A model generated the notes under the pieces. That model was not told the origin of the DNA. It ran no database searches and saw only the letters and a program-made list of their open reading frames with translations. The translations under genes were made by a program, and so were the position numbers. Positions 1 to 7,965 of a stretch of DNA of 15,116 nt are shown here, one piece after another (position 1 is the first letter of the stretch; every line of letters begins with the position of its first letter). This stretch comes from Methanobacterium sp. Maddingley MBC34 (lineage in GTDB: Archaea > Methanobacteriota > Methanobacteria > Methanobacteriales > Methanobacteriaceae): contig AMGN01000055.1 in NCBI GenBank assembly GCA_000309865.1, forward strand, positions 1 to 15,116, in the 5' to 3' direction.

Positions 1-40
1 GATTTACTGAGATTTACTGAGATTTACTGAGATTTACTGA
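1..40. repeat. 10-bp tandem repeat, 4 copies, cut by window edge
   Basis: The unit GATTTACTGA occurs four times in a row with no mismatch, ending 8 bp before the stop codon of the leftward gene at 49-732. The array starts at base 1, so its full copy number is unknown. It lies in the presumed 3' untranslated region of that gene. The unit is not self-complementary, so it does not form a terminator hairpin, and at 10 bp with no spacers it is not a CRISPR. The period is close to one DNA helical turn. Confidence 0.9.
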
Positions 41-48
41 TCATTTTA

Positions 49-732
49 TTAATTTGAAGCCCGGAGAACTTTGAAACTGACACTAAAGAGTTGGTATGTC
101 ATCTGTGCTGCTTCCAGTTGGGTATTCCACTCTGGAATTTCATATACAAAAACCGGATACCCTGCATTGGTTAAAGGCCTGTCAATCTGAGATATGGATG
201 TGCTCTTCTCACGGGTACTGGATGAACCGGGATAATAATTAAACAGGGGGAGTAACTGGTGAACTGCTTCACCCAGGGTAACTGACTTGTTATCATGGGT
301 TGGGGTGGCTATGTAATATCCTTCACCGTAACCCTGTTCATGGTCATGGGCGATGATCACCAGCTGGTAATCTGATTTTTTAATATCTGGAATGGCATAC
401 TCTTCAACCAGGTCCTGACCATTACTCCGGCCAACATCAAAGTCATCAGGCTGATCAGTTACAGTTACATGATAATCAACCATCTCCACATTATTCAGGA
501 GGGCAAAAGCTTTCACCACCTGGGGAACCAGGTTGGTGGAGAGATTTTCACGAGGATGCATACCAGTAATCACTGCAATCTTCACAGAAGAATTACCGTA
601 ATGAGAATAAACCTCTTTAGTAACATACCCCTGTTGGTTAGAGCCTAAAATAGAGTGCTGACTCGAGTTAGCAAATAGAAAAGCCGCCACAACTCCCAGT
701 ATTATGACCCCAATAATTAAACTTTTTTTCAT
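49..732 (-). CDS. Membrane-anchored or secreted protein with an M14-like zinc carboxypeptidase motif
   Basis: This is a 227-aa protein of uncertain function. Residues 4-20 form a hydrophobic segment after MKK and fit a signal peptide or N-terminal anchor, so the rest probably lies outside the membrane. After a beta strand comes G57-M-H-P-R-E62, which has the HxxE spacing of the first zinc motif of M14 carboxypeptidases and succinylglutamate desuccinylase/aspartoacylase-type enzymes. A second histidine cluster lies at H129-D-H131 after a hydrophobic strand, and E198 in a VYEIPE strand near the C terminus could be the catalytic glutamate. The protein is shorter than a typical M14 domain of about 300 residues, so the fold may be minimal or divergent. 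ATG at 732 has only a weak upstream GGTTATGG, and no better start is visible. A cell-envelope amidase or carboxypeptidase role is inference. The gene is probably transcribed from its own promoter. Confidence 0.65.
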   Translation of the reverse strand: MKKSLIIGVIILGVVAAFLFANSSQHSILGSNQQGYVTKEVYSHYGNSSVKIAVITGMHPRENLSTNLVPQVVKAFALLNNVEMVDYHVTVTDQPDDFDVGRSNGQDLVEEYAIPDIKKSDYQLVIIAHDHEQGYGEGYYIATPTHDNKSVTLGEAVHQLLPLFNYYPGSSSTREKSTSISQIDRPLTNAGYPVFVYEIPEWNTQLEAAQMTYQLFSVSFKVLRASN

Positions 733-804
733 AAAACCATAACCTATAAATTGCGATTCATTTTATCCAGAGATTAAACCTTATCCAACGTTTCAAACCT
801 TAAT

Positions 805-817
805 CTAAATATTTAAA
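805..817 (-). promoter_or_regulatory. Candidate TATA box for the gene at 49-732
   Basis: On the minus strand TTTAAATATTTAG resembles an archaeal TATA element. A start site about 25 nt downstream would fall near 780-790 and give a leader of about 50-55 nt. This is a sequence-only prediction in an AT-rich spacer. Confidence 0.3.
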
Positions 818-867
818 CATTACTAAAATATTCGAAATTATCCTGAGATTAATGTTTTACAGTGGAT

Positions 868-1896
868 TTATTTGCCCGTGCTCAGGAACTTCTCCATGAG
901 AAGTGCGGTTCCCACGGCAGGTGCCACCATACAATCATCCTTGGCGAGAATTTCTTCCATGGTCCTAACCTCCAGGCCCAGGAGTTTTGCAGCTTCACAC
1001 CCAATGATATTCATTCCCAACCCAGTTGCAATTACCAGTTCGATACTTTCCCTTTCACTGACTTCTTTAAGGGCTTCAGCAACTTGTTCTACCTGCTTCT
1101 GGTAGATGAACTGTGCTATGTTCACAACATCATCCTGACTCAATAAATCCAGATCTCCACATACCACCCTTGATAATCTTAAAAGTGAAGCCTCAAAAGA
1201 GTTATTTCCTCCATCAGGGGTTTCGGAAGTGTAATCTTCCAGGGTGATGTTTCCCAGAACCAGGTGTACATCGGCAGTTACTGCGAAAAGTTCTGAAGCT
1301 GTGCGCACCCATTCGTCTTTAAGGGGTACTTTATCCACAATGGTTGCCACGTTGGTGCGAAGAGTGCCTGTGTAAACTAATTCACCAGTTGCAAGTCTTT
1401 GAAGATCTGTTCTTCCCTTAGCGCATTCTGTACCATTTTTAATGGGAATTATATCAGTGGTGGTACTTCCAGTGTCTATAAATATACAATCAGGAGCCAT
1501 GTAAGCAGCTAAGGGCGCAGTGGCAACCCAGTTAGCTGCAGCCAACTCCAAAGGATTCTTTCCAACTGCATCATAATCCATCATGCCATTAAGACCCACA
1601 AAGGCAACTGGCAGGTTGAATGTTTCCATAACTCTGGATGAAATATCCAGCACCCCTTCACTTTTGTTTTGGTAGCTATCAGCAAGTTCTGCAGTCATTG
1701 AAACACCAACTGCGTCAATTTCGTCAATATCGGGACCTAAAAGTTCCAGGAGAGTCCTGGATAGTTCATCCTTTTTAACCCACATAGGAAGATAACAAAA
1801 ATCAGTTTTTATGTTGAGAATATTTCCTTTTTCATCAAATTCAACCACAGCCAGGTCTGTGTTTGCTCCTCCAATATCAAAACCTGCAATTTTCAA
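868..1896 (-). CDS. mfnF: MfnF-type methanofuran synthase (H4MPT-linked C1 pathway protein family)
   Basis: MfnF condenses gamma-glutamyltyramine with the activated aminomethylfuran unit, forming the ether-linked core of methanofuran, the CO2-accepting cofactor of methanogenesis. With the start chosen here the protein has 342 aa and an ASKHA (actin/sugar kinase-like) fold. The phosphate-1 loop GFDIGGANTDLA is at 5-16 with D7, VSMTAEL at 65-71, the phosphate-2 loop IDTGSTTTDI at 140-149, GRTDLQRLATGEL from 161, an ATGLG adenosine-type motif at 290-294, and VAPAVGTALL near the C terminus. I chose TTG at 1896 because GGTGA at 1905-1901 sits 4 nt before it and it places the first beta strand at the N terminus. 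The frame stays open to a GTG at 1995, but that stretch is a degenerate copy of the mfnD 3' end. It follows mfnD, and the pair is a strong functional match. The family call is firm; the exact start is less so. Confidence 0.88.
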   Translation of the reverse strand: MKIAGFDIGGANTDLAVVEFDEKGNILNIKTDFCYLPMWVKKDELSRTLLELLGPDIDEIDAVGVSMTAELADSYQNKSEGVLDISSRVMETFNLPVAFVGLNGMMDYDAVGKNPLELAAANWVATAPLAAYMAPDCIFIDTGSTTTDIIPIKNGTECAKGRTDLQRLATGELVYTGTLRTNVATIVDKVPLKDEWVRTASELFAVTADVHLVLGNITLEDYTSETPDGGNNSFEASLLRLSRVVCGDLDLLSQDDVVNIAQFIYQKQVEQVAEALKEVSERESIELVIATGLGMNIIGCEAAKLLGLEVRTMEEILAKDDCMVAPAVGTALLMEKFLSTGK

Positions 1897-2046
1897 CTTA
1901 TCACCTTTAAAATGAAGAGAATCTCCTATTTTCAATATATCCATTTTAAATGAAAACAACTTCCTATTTCCAATTTTTCTTAAACAAAAACTCACTTTTC
2001 AACTTACCTTTAAATGAAGACGATTTCCAGTTTTCTGGATTTCTAT
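1890..2046 (-). repeat. Degenerate three-copy duplication across the mfnD/mfnF junction
   Basis: Reading the minus strand, the end of mfnD (about 2046-1996), a middle segment (about 1980-1945) and the segment before the mfnF TTG (1944-1890) can be aligned. All three contain TTCATTT followed by AAA, preceded by a conserved GGAAAT or GGAGAT. In the outer two, CTTCATTT, AAAGGT and AAGTTGAAAA match almost exactly. Read in one frame they encode related peptides: QKTGNRLHLK (the real MfnD tail), RKIGNRKLFSFK and LKIGDSLHFK. The best-matching ends, 1996-2019 and 1890-1917, are 106 bp apart. Confidence 0.75.
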
Positions 2047-3005
2047 CTCTCTTTCCAGGCTGAATTCCCCTGGAAGTTGACCCTGCACAGATTGCACAAT
2101 AGCTTCCCCTAAATTAAAGTTGAGCATGTTCCTAAGGGCCACGTAGGGTGTGGTTATACGAGAGTTAATCTCCACCAGATACACTTGCTCGTCATTCAGA
2201 ATCATGTCCACTCCCACGTAACCTTTTAATCCCGGAATGGATTCAACTGCTTTTTTAGCTATTTTTTTAGCTTCATTTTCCAGTGGATGAGTCATGGGAA
2301 CTTTTCCACCATTATAGTTTATTACACCATCTTCTATGCTGATATTCTGTTGATTTAAACTGAGTGGAATAGCTTTTTTACCGTTACTGAGTAAACTTAC
2401 GCTGGCACTCTCTCCCTCAAGGTAATCCTGCACCAGGAAATAAGGGAGGCTGCTTACCGCTCTCACTTTCCGGGTGGCATTTTTAAAAGAGTCTTCAGAA
2501 TCCACAATCTGTACTGCAGAACAGGAAACCCCATCTGCAGGTTTAACCACCATTTTGGTGCCTGAAATCCCCTTACCATACAGTCCAATATCTTCCCATG
2601 CCACCCTGTGGGTGGGGATGACTGGAACCACACCTTTCAGGATATTGTAGGTGAGGTATTTATCAGAACAGATGCGTACTGCATCTGAATCTGATCCCAC
2701 CACCTGCACACCATTTTTCTCAATTAGCCGCGTTAATCCACAAAGTATAAAGTCTTCTTCAGGGGCTATGGGCAAACAAAAATCAAACTGAGAGATATTA
2801 TTTGAGATCCAGTCATCAATAGCTCCTTCTATTACAATTGGTTTGCACTTGCTTCCGTCAATTGAATCTATATTTTTGGAAATGAGGTAGCTGGCAGGTA
2901 AACATTCCAGGTCACAGGTAAGACCACGGAGCATTGCTTTACCCTCTGCAGCTAAGGAAGGGTCTTTGATCCCCAGTGCACTTGCATATTCAAAAATTAA
3001 AAGAT

Positions 3006-3009
<4 letters not shown>
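1999..3009 (-). CDS. mfnD: Tyramine--L-glutamate ligase, ATP-grasp (methanofuran biosynthesis)
   Basis: MfnD uses ATP to join the gamma-carboxyl of glutamate to tyramine, an early step of methanofuran synthesis in the cytoplasm. The 336-aa protein has an ATP-grasp layout: an N-terminal substrate domain (1-110), SDKYLTY at 115-121 with K117, K156-PADG as the second nucleotide-binding lysine, the strand VQDYLEGE at 193-200, and the metal-binding end with D268 (VDMIL) and E280-I-N282 (VEINSRITTPY). The start is TTG at 3009, preceded by GGAAGGT, and it overlaps the TGA of the upstream dehydrogenase as TTGA, so translation is probably coupled. Its TGA at 2001-1999 also lies inside GTTGAAAA, a copy of the mfnF start context. 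ATP-grasp ligases vary in substrate, but the mfnF neighbour makes this assignment strong. Confidence 0.88.
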
Positions 3010-4311
<1,302 letters not shown>

Positions 4312-4366
4312 CTATCCCCTGTAGTGGTTTATCAATTATGGTTGTTTTAAGATAAATTTTTTTAAC

Positions 4367-4482
4367 CTCAAATTATTATATCCATTATGAATTATGCTCA
4401 AATTAGTTTAAAGTGCGTTATAGTGGCAGATTAGAGTCATTACTCAAATTAGGTTTTCAGTACACATATAGTCTCAAATTAG
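4367..4482. repeat. Four CTCAAATTA(G) boxes upstream of wecC
   Basis: CTCAAATTA occurs at 4367-4375, 4397-4405, 4443-4451 and 4473-4481. The last three copies continue with G. Start-to-start spacings are 30, 46 and 30 bp, so they form two pairs with the same internal spacing. The box nearest the gene overlaps a TATA-like sequence on the minus strand. The arrangement suggests binding sites for a regulator of the wecC-mfnD-mfnF unit, but no known regulator is recognised. Confidence 0.5.
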
Positions 4483-4748
4483 TGTAATAGCCTAATATTA
4501 TTTTTCACTAATTCTTTCACTTACTTCCCAATTTTAATAAAATTGCAAATGGAATTTAAGTATTTTTATACTTGAATAAACTTTTGATAAATCTATTTAA
4601 GACTCTTGATATATTAAAGACACCTGATAATTAATTTAGGATTTATTTAAAATGATCTTGAAAAATTATAAGCAATAGAAATTCTTTAAATTAAAATCCA
4701 TAAATCTTTTTTTAATCTTCTTATACTATTTTAGGTTAATTATATTTT

Positions 4749-4780
4749 TGTTTCCCAGAAATACAAAAAATTTAGAAACA
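4749..4780 (-). terminator. Possible terminator of wecB
   Basis: Just after the wecB stop, the minus strand has TGTTTC and GAAACA separated by 20 nt that include a run of six T (4770-4765). Archaeal termination relies mainly on such U-rich tracts. The stem is weak. Confidence 0.3.
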
Positions 4781-4786
4781 GGATGT

Positions 4787-6109
4787 TTAAAAATCAGCAC
4801 AACATGATTTAGAAATCACTACTGTTTTACCATAGAGTGAAAGGTTAGAACTAGGAAATTCAGGATTATCACCATTAAATACAATATTTATAGTACAATC
4901 AGGGTTTTTTTCTTCAAATTCAGCCACAGTAACCTGTTCATTCACCATTAACAGTTTCTTCTCCTGCCCTCCAGCTATCATTTCGGGAGCATTGATTTCC
5001 AGTTTACCATGATCATATGCCTCTTGAATGGCATCAACCATCTGTTTTGAGGCATTACCCTCACCATAAGGGTTAGGTGCTTCTTTCATCCTCTGGTATA
5101 GGCTATCATCTGTCAGTATCCTGGTTACGTTGCTGGTTATTTTTTCTTTATTTGAGCCCACCAAAATGTTACCACCTGCATGGACTGTTTCCGGGCGTTC
5201 GGTGTTGTAACGGAGGGTGAGGCAGGGCACATTTAGAGTTATAGCTTCTTCCTGGATTCCTCCAGAATCGGTTATCATTAACTTTGAACTGGACTCCAGA
5301 ATCAGGAAATCTAGGTAGCCAATTGGTTTAATCATTTTAATGTGAGGAGCTTTTTCAAGCCGAGAATACATTCCGAATTCTTTAAGAGTTTTCACAGTAC
5401 GCGGGTGTACCGGGAAAACAATGGTAAGACCTTCAATCTTCAGGAGAGCTTCAACTATATTTTCCAGCCTTTCCAAGTCATCAACATTCTCTGCACGATG
5501 TAAAGTTAATGATAAGATATCTCCTTCCAGTTCCAGTTGAGACATGATTTGTGAGGTTTTACTGGCGATTTTGAGGTTTCGGTGGCAGGCATCAACCACG
5601 GTGTTGCCGGTGATGAAAATATCCTTAGGGGATATTCCCTCAAAGAGCAGGTTTATGGCGGTTTCTTCGGTGGGTACGAAAAAGAGGTTGGTGCAGACAT
5701 CAGCCACCATACGGTTTATTTCCTCAGGCATGGTCTTATCATAGGAGCGAAGTCCTGCCTCCACGTGTCCCACTGCTATGTGCAACTTGGCTGCAACCAG
5801 GGCCCCGGCTAAAACAGCATTGGTATCACCCTGCACCAGGACTATGTCTGGTTTTTCAGAAAGGAGAACATCTTCAATTCCTTCCATCATAACCGCTGTT
5901 TGTTTTCCATGTGAATCTGAGCCCACCCCAATGTTATAATCTGGTTCCTTGAGTTCCAGATCCAGGAAAAACTGCTGGGACATTTCGAAGTCATAATGCT
6001 GCCCTGTGTGTATTAAAATATAATCTATTCCCCTTTTATCCACTTCATCGATTAAAGGAGACATTTTAATGATTTCTGGCCTGGTGCCAATGATAAACGC
6101 TATTTTCAT
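4787..6109 (-). CDS. wecB: UDP-N-acetylglucosamine 2-epimerase, non-hydrolysing, with C-terminal extension
   Basis: The enzyme interconverts UDP-GlcNAc and UDP-ManNAc in the cytoplasm. Residues 1 to about 366 carry the whole family signature: GTRPEIIK at 8-15, HTGQHYD at 34-40, GDTN with D95, HVEAGLRS with E117, PEEINR near 130, HRAEN with H204, VHPRT at 234-238, and DSGGIQEEA at 281-289 for UDP binding. These match the acid and histidine residues known to be important in bacterial WecB. Known homologues usually end near 360-380 residues, but this protein has 440. Residues about 367-440 form an extra segment of alternating strand-like stretches ending in SKSCCADF. ATG at 6109 follows GTGGAT. 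It is probably monocistronic, since about 480 bp separate it from wecC, its likely pathway partner. The core function is secure; the role of the tail is unknown. Confidence 0.9.
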   Translation of the reverse strand: MKIAFIIGTRPEIIKMSPLIDEVDKRGIDYILIHTGQHYDFEMSQQFFLDLELKEPDYNIGVGSDSHGKQTAVMMEGIEDVLLSEKPDIVLVQGDTNAVLAGALVAAKLHIAVGHVEAGLRSYDKTMPEEINRMVADVCTNLFFVPTEETAINLLFEGISPKDIFITGNTVVDACHRNLKIASKTSQIMSQLELEGDILSLTLHRAENVDDLERLENIVEALLKIEGLTIVFPVHPRTVKTLKEFGMYSRLEKAPHIKMIKPIGYLDFLILESSSKLMITDSGGIQEEAITLNVPCLTLRYNTERPETVHAGGNILVGSNKEKITSNVTRILTDDSLYQRMKEAPNPYGEGNASKQMVDAIQEAYDHGKLEINAPEMIAGGQEKKLLMVNEQVTVAEFEEKNPDCTINIVFNGDNPEFPSSNLSLYGKTVVISKSCCADF

Positions 6110-6252
6110 CTAAATCCACAACCATCCTTGATATACTATTAAAAAGGTTAATTCAATGTATTTATTGATATTATTAAATAAATAAGATTAGTTCATTAAT
6201 AAAGATTCTATTAAAATCTTAGATATACTGGTCATGATTAAACAAAAGATTT

Positions 6253-6299
6253 GGATTTAACTAGATATCTAAGTTGATCTAAATTTTAGGATTTAACTA
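6253..6299. repeat. Direct repeat GGATTTAACTA, two copies
   Basis: GGATTTAACTA is found at 6253-6263 and 6289-6299, 36 bp apart, in the 200-bp AT-rich spacer between the DUF460 gene's stop and the wecB start. Nearby variants such as GATCTAAATT and CTAATCTAAA add to a low-complexity look. It could be a regulatory site for wecB or have no function. Confidence 0.4.
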
Positions 6300-6313
6300 A
6301 GCTAATCTAAAAG

Positions 6314-7792
6314 TTAAAAATTATGGGGGGATCTTTTCCTTTTAGCTCTATAATCATCCATTATCTTTAAAAGCTTGTTAGTGTCTTCTTTTTTCCTTTT
6401 CTCTTCCTGGTCTTTTTCCCACTTTGCGATTTCTCTGTCAAGATCCTGGGACAGGATAACTGCAAAATCATCAGTCATTTTTAAATCTACAGCTTCTAGT
6501 GGGATTAGGGGAACCATGTTAGTTTCAAATTCCCCTCGAGCCGGATGAGACATTTTATCAGCAGTTATAACAGCTTTAATTCCCAACTTAATTAGTAAAG
6601 CAGCAGTTTGAGAACCTCCTCCTTCAGAACTTCTCAAAAGAACCACATCACCATTTTTAATATCCCATACTCCTGTTGCTTCCCTTATACCATCTTTAGA
6701 AAATGATTCGATGATTTTAACAGGTGATGCTTCCCTGGAAAGTTCCATCGCCCTTATACGTTTTATGGATTCTAATTGCTCCTCTAAATCCTTCCTCAAA
6801 GCTTTCTCATGGTTGTATTTCTCTTGAAGGCCCCTGATGATTGATGTTTTAGTGGCAATTTCCCTTTGATGTAAAATGTTCTGGGAATACTGATAATGTA
6901 ATCTTTCAATTTTACTTTCCAGCTGGGAGATTTCATCCTGGTATCTTTTGAGATCATTATCCATTATACTGTTTTTCTTATGCAAATTCCTGATCTGATT
7001 CTCTTGAGATTTTAATCTGTTTTTTAATCCAGAAATAATTTCAAAAGTATCTTCTATCGGGGAATCTTCTTTAAAAGTCCCAGAGACCTTATCACTATTA
7101 AGAATATCTTCTTTAAGAAGGAATTTGGGAGATTTAATATCCTTATTGTCTGTTGTATGGGGCTTGACTGGATGTTTTAATTTTTCCAGAGTAGTATTTA
7201 AGGCCTTGGTAATGGGAATTTCATTTATAACCATTATTTTTACTTCATCAACCATTTCAGAGGGTATTTCCAGATTAAGTGCTCTTTTTTCAATCTGTTC
7301 CAGTTTCTTCTGGTATTTTTTGTATCCCTGAATGGCGGCAGCGAGTGCATCCCGTTCATGAGCATTTTGTGGTATTAGATCCGGTTCAATATCCCTGGAT
7401 CGGCGTGTTAGCTGGCGATTATCACCGGAATATATGTAATTATCAACCATTTCGTTCTTGGCACTTACTGCCAGGTCCCGGTAGGGTGCGTATATTTTAG
7501 AATTAAGGGATGTTGCCATTTTTTTCACCAGCCTGGGGGGCTGGTGAACATCAGTGGCCACTATAACCGTTCTCCCGAAACTGATGATGTGTTTGGTTAT
7601 TTCTGCACGGGATGCTTCCTTAAAACTGTTCACGCTTAGTATTACACCTGAAAGATCCAGAATAGCCACCCCTGCAGTCATTCCAGGATCAAGACCTACT
7701 ATGATCCCCCTTTGACCTTTGGGAATTATTGGCCGCCCCTGCGTATTTAAAATAAGTTTTTCTTTAAAATTTTGAGGGTACCGGTGAACCAG
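6314..7792 (-). CDS. DUF460 protein: RNase H-like domain, long coiled coil, C-terminal domain
   Basis: This is an archaeal DUF460-family protein of unknown cellular role. Counted from the start chosen here it has 492 aa. An N-terminal RNase H/RuvC-like domain shows IIVGLDPGMTAGVAI at 30-44 with D35, ATDVHQPP with D81, and HERDALAAA with D148, so the expected acidic triad seems intact. A coiled coil runs from about 251 to 347, followed by a small domain with GDVVLLRSSEGGGSQTAALL near 381-400 and a charged, lysine-rich tail. The first ATG, at 7681, falls inside the GLDPGMT motif and would remove the first strand and D35, so it cannot be the true start. In frame upstream there is no ATG, GTG or TTG before a stop at 7814-7816. 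CTG at 7792 sits 7 nt after a perfect GGAGG. A nuclease or DNA/RNA-processing role is inferred from the fold only. Confidence 0.75.
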   Translation of the reverse strand: MVHRYPQNFKEKLILNTQGRPIIPKGQRGIIVGLDPGMTAGVAILDLSGVILSVNSFKEASRAEITKHIISFGRTVIVATDVHQPPRLVKKMATSLNSKIYAPYRDLAVSAKNEMVDNYIYSGDNRQLTRRSRDIEPDLIPQNAHERDALAAAIQGYKKYQKKLEQIEKRALNLEIPSEMVDEVKIMVINEIPITKALNTTLEKLKHPVKPHTTDNKDIKSPKFLLKEDILNSDKVSGTFKEDSPIEDTFEIISGLKNRLKSQENQIRNLHKKNSIMDNDLKRYQDEISQLESKIERLHYQYSQNILHQREIATKTSIIRGLQEKYNHEKALRKDLEEQLESIKRIRAMELSREASPVKIIESFSKDGIREATGVWDIKNGDVVLLRSSEGGGSQTAALLIKLGIKAVITADKMSHPARGEFETNMVPLIPLEAVDLKMTDDFAVILSQDLDREIAKWEKDQEEKRKKEDTNKLLKIMDDYRAKRKRSPHNF

Positions 7793-7799
7793 ACGATTT

Positions 7800-7804
7800 C
7801 CTCC
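7800..7804 (-). promoter_or_regulatory. Strong ribosome-binding site that decides the DUF460 start
   Basis: The minus strand reads AAAGGAGGAAATCGTCTG. GGAGG is followed after 7 nt by CTG, the only near-cognate start at a normal distance. No ATG, GTG or TTG in any frame follows it closely. Confidence 0.7.
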
Positions 7805-7842
7805 TTTGGGATATTATCTTAGTACTGAATATTATCTTTTTT

Positions 7843-7850
7843 ATTTTATA
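7843..7850 (-). promoter_or_regulatory. Candidate TATA box for the DUF460 gene
   Basis: TATAAAAT lies on the minus strand within an A/T-rich stretch. A start site about 25 nt downstream would be near 7820, giving a short leader that reaches the GGAGG at 7804. This supports translation beginning close to 7792. Confidence 0.45.
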
Positions 7851-7965
7851 TTTTTGTTACTATTTAGTATTTCCCTTGCTATCACTGGAATAAGTATGAA
7901 AAAAGTAGAAGAAAGCTAGTTTCCAATTCCAGGGCCAATTTTAAGGATAGAAAAGAGAGTTAGTC

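Noticed and set aside
1..40. Possible CRISPR array
   Set aside because: The 10-bp units are directly adjacent, with no spacers, and far too short for CRISPR repeats.
862..1146. Plus-strand open frame opposite the mfnF 3' end
   Set aside because: It lies wholly antisense to a well-supported gene and its translation shows no recognisable domain. The other frames opposite the real genes were dropped for the same reason.
1897..1995. N-terminal extension of MfnF from GTG 1995
   Set aside because: The added 33 residues are degenerate copies of the MfnD tail, GTG 1995 lacks a well-spaced ribosome-binding site, and TTG 1896 has GGTGA at the right distance.
4558..4573. AAGTAT/ATACTT hairpin as the wecB terminator
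   Set aside because: It is over 200 nt past the wecB stop and is not followed by a U tract on the minus strand.
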